This document shows, piece after piece, positions 42,570 to 51,172 of a stretch of 64,000 nt of DNA. The notes beneath the pieces are model-generated. The model searched no databases and had not been told where the DNA came from. It was given only the letters and a program-made list of their open reading frames with translations. A program made the translations under genes and the position numbers. Location of the stretch: contig NZ_JAUHHC010000003.1 in the NCBI RefSeq assembly GCF_030410485.1, forward strand, positions 1 to 64,000, written 5' to 3'. Source of the DNA: Roseateles violae. Its GTDB lineage: Bacteria > Pseudomonadota > Gammaproteobacteria > Burkholderiales > Burkholderiaceae_C. The number at the start of each line of letters is the position of its first letter. Within the stretch, counting starts at the first letter, position 1.

Positions 42570-43805
42570 TCAGGCTTCCAAGGCCAGCAATTCCTCCACC
42601 GTCTGGCGCCGGCGGATCAGGCGCTCGGCCTCGCCGTCGACCAGCACTTCGGCGATCAGCGGCCGGCTGTTGTAGTTGCTGGACATCGAGGCGCCATAGG
42701 CACCGGTGTCGTGGATCACCAGCAGGTCGCCGACCCGGGCCTCGCCCAGTTCGCGCGGCACGACGACGCCGCCGTCCTCCTGGGTGAATACGTCGCCCGA
42801 CTCGCACAGGGGGCCGGCGACGACGGAGGCGCGCGGTTCGAGCTGCCGCCCGTCGGCGGCGATCACGCTCATCGCATGGAAGCTGCCGTACATGGCCGGG
42901 CGCATCAGCTCGTTGAAGCCGGCATCGACCAGCACGAAATGATTGGCGCCGGCCTGCTTGGTTGCACGCACCTCGCTCAGCAGCACCCCGGATTCGGCGA
43001 CCAGATAGCGACCCGGCTCGATCTCCAGCGCCAGCGCGTGGCCGAGGATGCTCTGCGCCTCCTGGCGCGCCATGTCCCAGAGGCCGAAGTAATGAGCGGC
43101 GTCGATCGACGGATCGCCTTCGCGGTAGGGGATGGAGAGGCCGCCGCCGGCCGAGATCGCGTGCAGATCGTGGCCGGCCGCCTTGGCCTGGCGCACCAGG
43201 TGCACCATCGCGCCGCAGACCTGGCTCAGATGCCCGTAGTCGACGCCCGAGCCGATGTGCATGTGCAGGCCGACCAGCTTGAGGCCGTGGCGGGCGATCG
43301 CATCGAGCGCAGCGCCCAGATCGCTGTGCCAGATGCCATGCTTGCTGTGCTCGCCGCCGGTATTGGTCTTGTTGCTGTGGCCATGACCGAAGCCGGGGTT
43401 GATGCGCAGCCAGACCGGATGGCCCGGACTCACGGCGCCTAGCTGGCCCAGCATGTCGATGGAGCCGGCATTGACCGGCACCCGGTGCTCGACGACGGTG
43501 GCCAGAGTCTCGCGGTCGAGCAGATCGGCGGTGAAGACGATCTCGCCGTCGGCGCCGGCCCGGTAGCCGGCCGCCAGCGCACGCAGAATCTCGCCGCGCG
43601 AAACGGCGTCGACCTGGACGCCCTGCTCGCGCATCAGCCGCAGGATATGGGTGTTCGAGCAGGCCTTCTGGGCAAAGCGGATGGTGTCGAAGGACTTCAG
43701 CGCCGCGATGCGCGCGCGGATCGTCGCCGCGTCATAGACCCAGAGCGGGCTGCCGAAGGTTTGGGCCAGCGCTTGCAGGCGGGCGGGGCTGAAGGGATTG
43801 GCCAT
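42570..43805 (-). CDS. lysA: Diaminopimelate decarboxylase, E. coli LysA type
   Basis: A 411-residue PLP enzyme of the alanine racemase-like fold making lysine from meso-diaminopimelate. It shows VRFAQKACSN-type PLP lysine context (DTIRFAQKACSNTHILRLM), VDAVSRGEI, the HMHIGSGVDY strand, ISAGGGLSIPY, EIEPGRYLVA, and the substrate-binding GPLCESGDVFT and HDTGAYGASMSSNYNSRP. The sequence resembles enterobacterial LysA along its whole length, including the ending RRRQTVEELLALE. The divergent neighbour is LysR, as in E. coli. Confidence 0.94.
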   Translation of the reverse strand: MANPFSPARLQALAQTFGSPLWVYDAATIRARIAALKSFDTIRFAQKACSNTHILRLMREQGVQVDAVSRGEILRALAAGYRAGADGEIVFTADLLDRETLATVVEHRVPVNAGSIDMLGQLGAVSPGHPVWLRINPGFGHGHSNKTNTGGEHSKHGIWHSDLGAALDAIARHGLKLVGLHMHIGSGVDYGHLSQVCGAMVHLVRQAKAAGHDLHAISAGGGLSIPYREGDPSIDAAHYFGLWDMARQEAQSILGHALALEIEPGRYLVAESGVLLSEVRATKQAGANHFVLVDAGFNELMRPAMYGSFHAMSVIAADGRQLEPRASVVAGPLCESGDVFTQEDGGVVVPRELGEARVGDLLVIHDTGAYGASMSSNYNSRPLIAEVLVDGEAERLIRRRQTVEELLALEA

Positions 43806-43854
43806 CTGGAACTCCTGGATCTTGGACTGCGCACAGCATGCCCGCCCTCATTCA

Positions 43855-43890
43855 TTCAATCAAATGCTTTGAGTTTGAAAGTCGATTCAA
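43855..43890. promoter_or_regulatory. LysR operator region between lysA and lysR
   Basis: The 104-bp divergent gap is unusually AT-rich. TCAAA-TGC-TTTGA (43860-43872) is a perfect T-N11-A dyad, the LysR-type consensus. TTCAA (43855) with TTGAA (43875) surrounds it, and TTGAA-N6-TTCAA (43875-43890) adds an adjacent dyad. Together they look like the recognition and activation sites of LysR for activating lysA and repressing lysR. Confidence 0.6.
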
Positions 43891-43909
43891 TCCTGATATG
43901 GTTTGATCG

Positions 43910-44818
43910 ATGAGCATCAGCCACCGCCATATCGAGGTTTTTCGCGCCGTCATGACCGCCGGCGCGGTGACCGGCGCCGCCGACCTCCTGCATACCTCCC
44001 AGCCGACGATCAGCCGCGAGCTGGCGCGCTTGGAGCAGTTGCTGGGCTACGCCCTGTTCGAGCGCCAGCGTGGTCGGCTGAAGGCGACCGCTCGCGCGCT
44101 GGCCCTGTTCGACGAGGTGCAGCGCTCCTTCCAGGGCCTGGAGCGCGTCATCGCCCGCGCCGGCGAGTTGGGCCGCGCGGAAGGCGAGCGTCTGTCCATC
44201 CTCAGCTTGCCGGCCCTGGCCCATGCGCTCCTGCCGGCCGCCTCCGCCGCCTTCGTCGCGCGCCATTCGGGCGCCAGCCTGAGCGTGACGCCACAGGAAT
44301 CGCCGCTGCTGGAGGAATGGATGAGCGCCCAGCGCTTCGATCTGGGCCTGACCGAGGGCAGCACGGCGGCGCCGGGCACGGCGATGGAGCCGCTGCTAAG
44401 CCTGGATGAGGTCTGCGTGCTGCCGGCCGGCCATGCGCTGCTGGACAAGACGGTGCTGGAGCCGGCCGATTTCGAGGACCAGCGCTTCGTCAGCCTGGCT
44501 GCCGAAGATCCGTACCGGACCCAGCTCGATGCGCTGTTCGCCGCGGCCGGCGTGCGGCGTCGGATGACGGTGGAGACGCACAGCGCGCAGGCCGTCTGCG
44601 CGATGGTCGAGCAGGGGCTGGGCCTGGCCATCGTCAACCCGCTGACGGCGCTGGCCTGCGCCGGCGAGCGGCTGCAGTGGCGGCGCTTCTCGGTCTCGGT
44701 GCCGTTCAGGGTCAGCGTCTTGCGGCCGGAGCATCGGCCGGGACAGCCGCTGGCCGCGGAGTTCCTGGGCTGTCTGCGCGACGAGGTCGCGGCGATCGAG
44801 AGCCGGCTCGCCGCTTAG
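43910..44818 (+). CDS. lysR: Transcriptional activator LysR
   Basis: A 302-residue LysR-type regulator that closely follows E. coli LysR itself: [42 protein letters not shown], then in the effector domain [60 protein letters not shown] and [11 protein letters not shown]. Residues 1-62 are the winged HTH. It likely senses diaminopimelate and activates the divergent lysA. It converges on folE2 with a four-base overlap of the stop codons. Confidence 0.92.
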   Translation: MSISHRHIEVFRAVMTAGAVTGAADLLHTSQPTISRELARLEQLLGYALFERQRGRLKATARALALFDEVQRSFQGLERVIARAGELGRAEGERLSILSLPALAHALLPAASAAFVARHSGASLSVTPQESPLLEEWMSAQRFDLGLTEGSTAAPGTAMEPLLSLDEVCVLPAGHALLDKTVLEPADFEDQRFVSLAAEDPYRTQLDALFAAAGVRRRMTVETHSAQAVCAMVEQGLGLAIVNPLTALACAGERLQWRRFSVSVPFRVSVLRPEHRPGQPLAAEFLGCLRDEVAAIESRLAA

Positions 44819-45609
44819 TTGCGCTCGATGCGCGCGTAGGCCGAGTGGTTGTGTATGGATTCGAAGTTCTCGACATCCACCGTATAGCGCCCGATCCGCG
44901 GCTCGGCATTCAGCCGCAGCGCCACGTCGCGCACCAGATCCTCGACGAACTTCGGGTTCTCGTAGGCCTTCTCGGTAATCCACTTCTCGTCGCTGCGCTT
45001 GAGCAGGGGCCAGATCTCGCTGGAGGCGCTTTCCTCGGCGAAGCGCACCAGTTCCAGCCAGCCGAGTTCAGCGTCCGGCAATTCGGCACGTATCGTCACC
45101 AGCGAGCGCTGGTTGTGGGCGCCGTAGTCGGAGATCTCCTTCGAGCAGGGGCACAGGCTCTTCACCGGCACGGCCACCTCGGCCCAGACCGAGGTCCGGC
45201 CGGCGCGGGTCTCCGAGATCAGCGCGCCCTGGTAGTCCAGCATCGATTCGATGCCCGAGACCGGCGCGCGCTTGCGGATGAAGAAGGAGAAGCGCACCTC
45301 GATGCGGCCCTCGACGGCCTCCAGCTTCGTCAGCATCTGGCCGTGCAGCTCGCGCAGGCTCTTCGCGTCCAGCGGCGCCTTCAGCGCATCGAGCCAGGCG
45401 ACGAAGCGCGACATATGCGTGCCCTTCTTCTCGGCCGGCAGCGCGACGTCCAGGGTCCACAGACCGACCGTCGGCTGGGCCGCCTTGCCGACCTGCACCT
45501 GCAGCGGATAACGCACATCCTTGACGCCGACACGCTGGATCACGAGGTGGCGCTCGTCGCGCTCGCTCTGGGTGTCGGGGATATGCAGGGCGCTGGTGAC
45601 TTGGTTCAT
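44815..45609 (-). CDS. folE2: GTP cyclohydrolase FolE2 (type IB)
   Basis: A 264-residue enzyme making 7,8-dihydroneopterin triphosphate from GTP, the entry into folate synthesis. The FolE2 marks are the catalytic cysteine region [37 protein letters not shown], and [22 protein letters not shown]. FolE2 does not need zinc strictly and often backs up or replaces FolE when zinc is scarce. It lies 78 bp beyond dxs on the same strand; a small CCTTGC-CCGC-GCAAGG hairpin (45661-45676) stands between. No convincing Zur site is visible. Confidence 0.95.
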   Translation of the reverse strand: MNQVTSALHIPDTQSERDERHLVIQRVGVKDVRYPLQVQVGKAAQPTVGLWTLDVALPAEKKGTHMSRFVAWLDALKAPLDAKSLRELHGQMLTKLEAVEGRIEVRFSFFIRKRAPVSGIESMLDYQGALISETRAGRTSVWAEVAVPVKSLCPCSKEISDYGAHNQRSLVTIRAELPDAELGWLELVRFAEESASSEIWPLLKRSDEKWITEKAYENPKFVEDLVRDVALRLNAEPRIGRYTVDVENFESIHNHSAYARIERN

Positions 45610-45687
45610 GCGGGACGGAAATGATTCTTCTTCGGCGCGAGCATGACAGCATTGCCACGGCCTTGCCCGCGCAAGGGCTTCATCGCC

Positions 45688-47613
45688 TCACTGGTTGGCG
45701 GCGGGCCTCACCAGCGAGGGGCGCGCGCCGAAGCGCTTGAGAATGCTTTGCTCGATGCCGGCGGCGTCGAGCCCGCACAGCGCCATCAGCTTGGCCGGGT
45801 CGCCATGCTCGACGAATTCGTCGGGCAGGCCCAGCACCAGGACGGGCACGTTCAGGCCGGCGGCCTGCAGCGACTCGAGCACGGCCGAACCGGCGCCGCC
45901 CATCACGCAGCCCTCCTCGACCGTCACCAGCGCGTCATGGCTGCGCGCCAGCTCGGCGACCAGCTCATGATCGAGCGGCTTGACGAAGCGCATATTCGCC
46001 ACCGTTGCGTCGAGCCGATCGGCCGCCTCCAGCGCCGGATAGAGCACGGTGCCGAAGGCCAGGATGGCGATGCGGGGACCGCTGCCGCGATTGCCGCCGT
46101 TCTTGCCGGCCTCGCGACGGATCTCGCCCTTGCCCCAGGGCTGGGCCGTCATCTGCTTTTCCACCGCGACGCCGGCGCCGGCGCCGCGCGGGTAGCGCAC
46201 CGTCACCGGGCCCTCGTGGCGGAAGGCGGTGAACAGGGCCTGGCGGCACTCGTTCTCGTCGGCCGGCGTCAGGATCGCCATATTCGGGATGCAGCGCGTG
46301 TAGGCGATGTCGTAATTGCCGGCATGGGTCGCGCCATCGGCGCCGACCAGGCCGGCGCGGTCGAGCGCGAACACGACGGCCAAGTTCTGGATCGCCACAT
46401 CGTGGACCATCTGGTCGTAGGCGCGCTGCAGAAAGGTCGAGTAGATCGCGACGACCGGCTTCAGGCCCTCGCAGGCCAGGCCGGCGGCAAAGGTGACCGA
46501 ATGCTGCTCGGCAATGCCGACATCGTGATAGCGGGTCGGGAAGCGCTTGTGGAACTCGACCATGCCCGAGCCTTCGCGCATCGCCGGCGTGATGCCGACC
46601 AGGCGCTGGTCCTGCTCGGCCATGTCGCACAGCCATTCGCCGAAGATCTGGGTGAAGGTCGTCTTCGGCGGCGTCGCCGGCTTAACGAAGCCGATCGCCG
46701 GGTCGAACTTGCCCGAGGCCGCGTGGTATTTGACCGGGTCCGCCTCGGCCAGCTTGTAGCCGGCGCCCTTCTTGGTGACGATGTGCAGGAACTGCGGGCC
46801 CTTCTTGCCGCGCAGGTTCTCCAGGGTCGGGATCAGCGATTCGAGATCGTGGCCGTCGATCGGGCCGACGTAGTTGAAGCCGAACTCCTCGAAGATCGTG
46901 CCCGGCACGACCATGCCCTTGGCATGCTCCTCGAAGCGGCGCGCCACCTCGTACAGCGGCGTGTTCTTCAGCACCGACTTGGCGCTCTCGCGCGCCGTCG
47001 CGTAAAACTTGCCGCTCATCAGCCGGGCCAGGTACTTGTTCAGCGCGCCGACCGGCGGGCTGATCGACATGTCGTTGTCGTTCAGGATCACCAGCACGTC
47101 GCCGAGCAGGCCGCCATGCGAGACGCCGGCATTGTTCAGCGCCTCGAAGGCCATGCCGGCCGTCATCGAGCCGTCGCCGATGATGGCGACCGCCTTGCGG
47201 TCCTCGCCCTTGATCTTGGCGGCCATCGCCATGCCATGGGCGGCCGAGATCGAGGTCGAGGAATGGCCGGTGCCGAAAGTGTCGTACTCGCTCTCGTCGC
47301 GGCGCGGGAAGCCGCTGATGCCGCCCAGCTGGCGCAGGCTCGACATCTGCTCGCGCCGGCCGGTCAGCACCTTGTGCGGATAGGTCTGGTGGCCCACGTC
47401 CCAGACCAGGCGGTCGTGCGGCGTGTTGAACACATAGTGCAGCGCGACGGTCAGCTCGACCGTGCCGAGGTTGGAGCCCAGATGGCCGCCGGTCTTGGAG
47501 ACGCTGTCCAGCACATAGGCGCGCAGCTCGCCGGCCAACTTGACCAGCTCGGTGCGCGGCAGCCGGCGCAGATCGGCCGGGCTGTTGATTTTTTCCAGCA
47601 GGGGGTAGCTCAT
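45688..47613 (-). CDS. dxs: 1-deoxy-D-xylulose-5-phosphate synthase
   Basis: A 641-residue thiamine-diphosphate enzyme condensing pyruvate and glyceraldehyde-3-phosphate, the first step of the MEP isoprenoid pathway. Visible are [46 protein letters not shown], the ThDP motif [18 protein letters not shown] with [14 protein letters not shown], and the transketolase-like [13 protein letters not shown] and [17 protein letters not shown]. The ATG at 47613 has GAGG ten bases upstream and is preferred to the ATG at 47622. It follows ispA by about 12 bp. Confidence 0.96.
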   Translation of the reverse strand: MSYPLLEKINSPADLRRLPRTELVKLAGELRAYVLDSVSKTGGHLGSNLGTVELTVALHYVFNTPHDRLVWDVGHQTYPHKVLTGRREQMSSLRQLGGISGFPRRDESEYDTFGTGHSSTSISAAHGMAMAAKIKGEDRKAVAIIGDGSMTAGMAFEALNNAGVSHGGLLGDVLVILNDNDMSISPPVGALNKYLARLMSGKFYATARESAKSVLKNTPLYEVARRFEEHAKGMVVPGTIFEEFGFNYVGPIDGHDLESLIPTLENLRGKKGPQFLHIVTKKGAGYKLAEADPVKYHAASGKFDPAIGFVKPATPPKTTFTQIFGEWLCDMAEQDQRLVGITPAMREGSGMVEFHKRFPTRYHDVGIAEQHSVTFAAGLACEGLKPVVAIYSTFLQRAYDQMVHDVAIQNLAVVFALDRAGLVGADGATHAGNYDIAYTRCIPNMAILTPADENECRQALFTAFRHEGPVTVRYPRGAGAGVAVEKQMTAQPWGKGEIRREAGKNGGNRGSGPRIAILAFGTVLYPALEAADRLDATVANMRFVKPLDHELVAELARSHDALVTVEEGCVMGGAGSAVLESLQAAGLNVPVLVLGLPDEFVEHGDPAKLMALCGLDAAGIEQSILKRFGARPSLVRPAANQ

Positions 47614-47625
47614 CGCGGCCATGCC

Positions 47626-48531
47626 TCAGCTATTGCGCTCGACGACCATATCGGCCAGCAGACCCAGCCAGGCGGTGTCGGTCAGGCCGCTGGCGGCCAG
47701 CGCGCGGTGCGCCTGGTCGCGCAGCTGATCGGCCAGGCGGCCGGCCGCCTCCAGGCCCAGCACCGAGACGTAGGTCGGCTTGTTGGCATCCTGGTCCTTG
47801 CCGGCGGTCTTGCCGAGCACGGCCGAGTCCTGGGTCACGTCGAGGATGTCGTCGACGACCTGGAAGGCCAGGCCCAGGGCCGCGCCGTAGTCGGACAGCG
47901 CGGCCGTCGCCTTCGCATCGGCCGGCCCGCAGGCCGCGCCCATCAGCACGCTGGCCTGCAAGAGCACGCCGGTCTTGCGGCGGTGCATATCGCGCAAGGT
48001 CGCCTCGTCCAGCTGCTTGCCGACGCTGGCCAGATCGATCGCCTGGCCGCCGGCCATGCCGTCATAGCCGGCCGAGCGGGCGAGCAGTGCGCACAGCCGC
48101 GCCTGCAGCGCCGGCTCGACGCCGGTCTCCGGTGTCAGCACCTCGAAGGCCAGCGCCTGCATCGCATCGCCGGCCAGCATCGCCACCGCCTCGCCGAAGG
48201 CGACATGGGTGGTCGGCTTGCCGCGGCGCAGCACATCGTCGTCCATGCAGGGCATGTCGTCGTGCACCAGCGAATAGGCATGGATCAGCTCGACCGCACA
48301 GGCCGCGCGCATCGCCGCCTCGGTGTGGCCATGGACCGCCTCGCAGGCAGCCAGCACCAGCAGCGGGCGCAGGCGCTTGCCGCCGCCGAGCACCGCATAG
48401 CGCATCGCTTCGCCGAGGCCGGCCGGCGCACCGGCCGGCACGAAGCCGTCCAGGGCGATCTCAAAAGCAGCGAGCGAGCGCTGCCTCCATTGTTCGAACA
48501 CGCCAGAATCCACGCTCAGGAGGCCTCCCAT
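47626..48531 (-). CDS. ispA: Farnesyl diphosphate synthase (polyprenyl synthetase family)
   Basis: A 301-residue prenyltransferase making farnesyl diphosphate. Aspartate-rich motif FARM is [17 protein letters not shown], and SARM is [28 protein letters not shown] and GGQAIDLAS are also typical. The chain-length region before FARM suits C15. Two starts compete: the ATG at 48531 (overlapping xseB by 16 bp, GAAGGG upstream) and a GTG at 48513, two bases after the xseB stop with GGAGG upstream. It is co-transcribed with xseB and dxs. Confidence 0.93.
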   Translation of the reverse strand: MGGLLSVDSGVFEQWRQRSLAAFEIALDGFVPAGAPAGLGEAMRYAVLGGGKRLRPLLVLAACEAVHGHTEAAMRAACAVELIHAYSLVHDDMPCMDDDVLRRGKPTTHVAFGEAVAMLAGDAMQALAFEVLTPETGVEPALQARLCALLARSAGYDGMAGGQAIDLASVGKQLDEATLRDMHRRKTGVLLQASVLMGAACGPADAKATAALSDYGAALGLAFQVVDDILDVTQDSAVLGKTAGKDQDANKPTYVSVLGLEAAGRLADQLRDQAHRALAASGLTDTAWLGLLADMVVERNS

Positions 48532-48776
48532 GGTTTCAACCCTTCGCCGTCCAGCACCTTGACTTGTTGTTCTACGGCCTGCAAACGGTCGCGACAGAAT
48601 CCCAGCAGTTCTGCCCCGCGTCTGTAACTCTCGAGTAACTGATCCAGCGGCAGGTTTTGACCTTCCATGGCCGCGACAAGACGCTCCAGCTCTTCGAGTG
48701 CGTGCTCGTAGCTGCTTGGGGCTGCGGCATCCTTCGATGCCGTCTTGGCGGTGCTGCTGGTTCTGCTCATCGACAT
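48516..48776 (-). CDS. xseB: Exodeoxyribonuclease VII small subunit
   Basis: An 86-residue helical protein, the small subunit of exonuclease VII. The family core is [44 protein letters not shown], ending [16 protein letters not shown] Ser/Thr/Ala-rich N-terminal stretch of about 20 residues comes first; starts at 48776 and 48770 are both possible. A -10-like TACAAT (48796-48791 on the minus strand) lies only about 15 bp upstream of the ATG, so the leader of the xseB-ispA-dxs operon may be very short. xseA is not in the window. Confidence 0.92.
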   Translation of the reverse strand: MSMSRTSSTAKTASKDAAAPSSYEHALEELERLVAAMEGQNLPLDQLLESYRRGAELLGFCRDRLQAVEQQVKVLDGEGLKPWEAS

Positions 48777-48945
48777 ACGCGAAAACGACAATTGTATCCA
48801 GCCGGTCCGCGCCCGATGTTTCCTCGCCGCCACGGGAAATAGGAACAGGCGTCTTGACAAGCGGCCGGCCCGGCAACGGCGACCTGGGTACAATCCCGCC
48901 CTCATGCCCGACGCATCCGATGGTGCTGCGCCGGGTCCGCCACGA

Positions 48946-48977
48946 GCCCGGCCGGAACGTTCCTTGCCGGGCTTTTT
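48946..48977 (+). terminator. Terminator in the leader of the Rieske oxygenase gene (attenuator or small-RNA end)
   Basis: A perfect 7-bp stem GCCCGGC (48946-48952) / GCCGGGC (48966-48972) encloses GGAAC-GTTCC and is followed by five T (48973-48977). It points toward the Rieske gene, but no plus-strand gene lies upstream, since xseB diverges. The transcript it ends must therefore start within 48780-48930; a -10-like TACAAT stands at 48889-48894. The Rieske start codon is 77 bp beyond the T tract. Confidence 0.65.
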
Positions 48978-49053
48978 GACACAAACCCGGTCTCGTGCCC
49001 ATCAGCAACGGTCCGGGGGGTTGACATTGGTTTCTGGAAAGAGCCCTTGGATC

Positions 49054-50172
49054 ATGTCCGACCTGAGCATCACTCTCTCAGCCCTCGAACGCAGCCAGAC
49101 CCAGCTGCCCGTCAGTTCCTACTTCGATGAGGACCTGTTCCGTCGCGAACAGGCGCAGATCTTCCAGCGCGGCCCGCGCTATCTCGGCCATGCGCTGGCC
49201 GTGCCCGAGGTCGGCGACTACTACGCGCTGCCCCAGGAGGGCGAGGGCCGCGCGCTGGTGCGCACGCCGCAGGGCATCGAGCTGATCTCCAATGTCTGCC
49301 GGCATCGCCAGGCGCTGATGCTGCGCGGTCGCGGCCAGGTCGGCGCCTCGCGCAGCCATATCGTCTGCCCGCTGCACCGCTGGACCTATGACCTGAAGGG
49401 CGAGCTGGTCGGCGCCCCGCATTTCGAGCAGGACCCCTGCCTGAACCTGAACCGTTACAAGCTGCAGCAATGGAACGGCCTGCTGTTCGAGGACAACGGC
49501 CACGACGTCGCCGCCGAGCTGGCGCGGCTGGGCCCGCGCGCCGAGTTGAGCTTCGACGGCTATGTGCTGGATAAGGTCCAGGTGCACGAGTGCAACTACA
49601 ACTGGAAGACCTTCATCGAGGTCTATCTGGAGGACTACCACGTCGGCCCCTTCCACCCGGGCCTGGGCCAGTTCGTCACCTGCGAGGACCTCAGCTGGGA
49701 ATTCGGCCGCCACCATTCGGTGCAGACGGTGGGCGTGCACAAGGAGCTGGCCAAGCCCGGCTCGGCCGTGTACCGGCGCTGGCACGAGCAGCTGCTGCGC
49801 TTCCGCGACGGCGCCCCGCCCGAGCAGGGCGCGATCTGGCTGACCTATTACCCGCACATCATGGTCGAGTGGTACCCGCATGTGCTGGTCGTCTCGACCC
49901 TGTTCCCCAAGGGCCCGCAACAGACGACCAATATCGTCGAGTTCTACTACCCCGAGGAAATCGCCGCCTTCGAGCGCGACTTCGTCGAGGCGCACCAGGC
50001 CGCCTATATGGAGACCTGCGTCGAAGACGACGAGATCGCCGAGCGCATGGACCTCGGCCGCCGCGCGCTGCTGGAGCGCGGCGACAACGAGGTCGGCCCC
50101 TACCAGAGCCCGATGGAAGACGGCATGCAGCATTTCCACGAGTGGTATCGCCGCGAGGTGGCGTTGCCTTAG
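49054..50172 (+). CDS. Rieske [2Fe-2S] aromatic-ring-hydroxylating oxygenase alpha-subunit type
   Basis: A 372-residue non-heme iron oxygenase. The Rieske cluster ligands are C82-x-H84 (NVCRHR) and C105-x2-H108 (VCPLHRW). The catalytic iron site reads EDYHVGPFHPGL, with His196 and His201 as two histidine ligands; the acidic third ligand is probably in the C-terminal CVEDDEIAERMD part. The bridging aspartate of this class would be D194. Substrate unknown. It diverges from xseB-ispA-dxs, a linkage I know from many Burkholderiales, so a housekeeping role, perhaps with an isoprenoid-derived compound, is more likely than catabolism. No ferredoxin or reductase gene is adjacent. The ATG at 49054 is preferred. 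Confidence 0.85.
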   Translation: MSDLSITLSALERSQTQLPVSSYFDEDLFRREQAQIFQRGPRYLGHALAVPEVGDYYALPQEGEGRALVRTPQGIELISNVCRHRQALMLRGRGQVGASRSHIVCPLHRWTYDLKGELVGAPHFEQDPCLNLNRYKLQQWNGLLFEDNGHDVAAELARLGPRAELSFDGYVLDKVQVHECNYNWKTFIEVYLEDYHVGPFHPGLGQFVTCEDLSWEFGRHHSVQTVGVHKELAKPGSAVYRRWHEQLLRFRDGAPPEQGAIWLTYYPHIMVEWYPHVLVVSTLFPKGPQQTTNIVEFYYPEEIAAFERDFVEAHQAAYMETCVEDDEIAERMDLGRRALLERGDNEVGPYQSPMEDGMQHFHEWYRREVALP

Positions 50173-50178
50173 CCCCTC

Positions 50179-50230
50179 GACCGCCGGACACGGCGGTCGG
50201 TCCCCCAAGGGGACGGCGCTCGGCCCGGGG
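50179..50230 (+). repeat. Intergenic palindromic repeat, copy 2 (Rieske-DMT gap)
   Basis: The gap after the Rieske gene holds GACCGCC-N6-GGCGGTC (50179-50198) and GTCCCC-CAA-GGGGAC (50200-50214), then GGCGCTCGGCCC. The second hairpin and its flank match the minus-strand sequence at 4995-5020 almost base for base (GGTCCCCC.AGGGGACGGCG). In copy 1 the variable hairpin is on the other side. The element may serve as the Rieske gene's terminator. Confidence 0.6.
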
Positions 50231-50246
50231 CGGTGACAATGCAGTG

Positions 50247-51158
50247 ATGCCTGCCTCGCTGCTGATGATCGCCGCCACTTTTCTGTTCGCCACGATGGGG
50301 GTCTGCGTCAAGCTGGCTTCCGAGCTTTACGACGCCGGCGAGATCGTCATGTACCGCGGCCTGGTCGGCATGGCGATGCTGGGCACGCTGTGTCTCGTGC
50401 GCGGCCAGACGCTGCGCACCGCCGTGCCGGCGATGCATTTCTGGCGCAGCCTGTCCGGCGTGATCTCGCTGTCGCTGTGGTTCTATGCGATCGGCAAACT
50501 GCCGCTTGCGACGGCGATGACCTTGAACTACATGAGTTCGGTCTGGATGGCGCTGTTCCTGATGGGCGGCGCCGTGATCATGGGCAGCGCGCGCATCGAC
50601 GGCCGCCTGGTCGCCGCCGTGCTACTGGGCTTCGCCGGCGTCGCCCTGGTCTTGCGCCCGACCATCGATCAGCAGCAGGCCTGGCATGGTCTGGCCGGCC
50701 TCCTGTCCGGCATGCTGGCCGCGCTGGCCTATCTGCAAGTGACGGCCCTGGGCCGTGCCGGCGAGCCCGAATACCGCATCGTCTTCTACTTCTCGGTCGG
50801 CGGCGTGACGGCCGGCGCGCTGAGCACGCTGGCCCTGCGCCTCAGCGAGCAGGGCAGCCCGCATGGCCATACGCTGAAGGGCATCGCCCTGCTGCTGGCC
50901 GTCGGCCTTCTGGCCACGATCGCCCAACTGCTGATGACGCGTGCCTATGGCCAGGGCAAGACCCTGGTCAATGCCTGCCTGCAGTACCTGGGCATCGTGT
51001 TCTCCTTTGTCTACGGCGTCGCGCTGTTCCGCGACCCGGTGACCGGCTGGGCCCTGGGCGGCATGGCCCTGATCATCACCGCCGGCCTGGCAGCGACGCT
51101 GCTGCGCGCCAGCACGACGCCGAAGGACAGCCAGCAACATTCGACGACCGAACCCTGA
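50247..51158 (+). CDS. EamA/DMT-family permease
   Basis: A 303-residue inner-membrane transporter with ten predicted helices and two EamA repeats. The first repeat begins LLMIAATFLFATMGVCVKLA, with MYRGLVGMAMLG, FWRSLSGVISLSLWFYAIGKLPLATAMTLNYMSS; the second contains GLLSGMLAALAYLQVTALGR. The C-terminus is a polar tail. Substrate unknown; the family exports metabolites and amino acids. It starts 74 bp after the Rieske gene, beyond a palindromic repeat. A GTG three bases upstream is an alternative start. Confidence 0.88.
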   Translation: MPASLLMIAATFLFATMGVCVKLASELYDAGEIVMYRGLVGMAMLGTLCLVRGQTLRTAVPAMHFWRSLSGVISLSLWFYAIGKLPLATAMTLNYMSSVWMALFLMGGAVIMGSARIDGRLVAAVLLGFAGVALVLRPTIDQQQAWHGLAGLLSGMLAALAYLQVTALGRAGEPEYRIVFYFSVGGVTAGALSTLALRLSEQGSPHGHTLKGIALLLAVGLLATIAQLLMTRAYGQGKTLVNACLQYLGIVFSFVYGVALFRDPVTGWALGGMALIITAGLAATLLRASTTPKDSQQHSTTEP

Positions 51159-51172
51159 TTGGATGAGCCCCC

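Noticed and set aside
45610-45687. A Zur operator before folE2
   Set aside because: Only a loose GAAATGATT-like half-site is present with no palindromic partner.
45643-48627. A 994-codon plus-strand open frame opposite dxs and ispA
   Set aside because: It spans two well-defined minus-strand genes and the gaps between them. Composition and lack of motifs mark it as a shadow frame.
48904-49053. In-frame upstream ATG that would extend the Rieske protein by 50 residues
   Set aside because: The extension would be translated across a strong terminator hairpin with a T tract, is rich in Pro, Arg and Ser, and lacks family similarity. The ATG at 49054 fits homologues.
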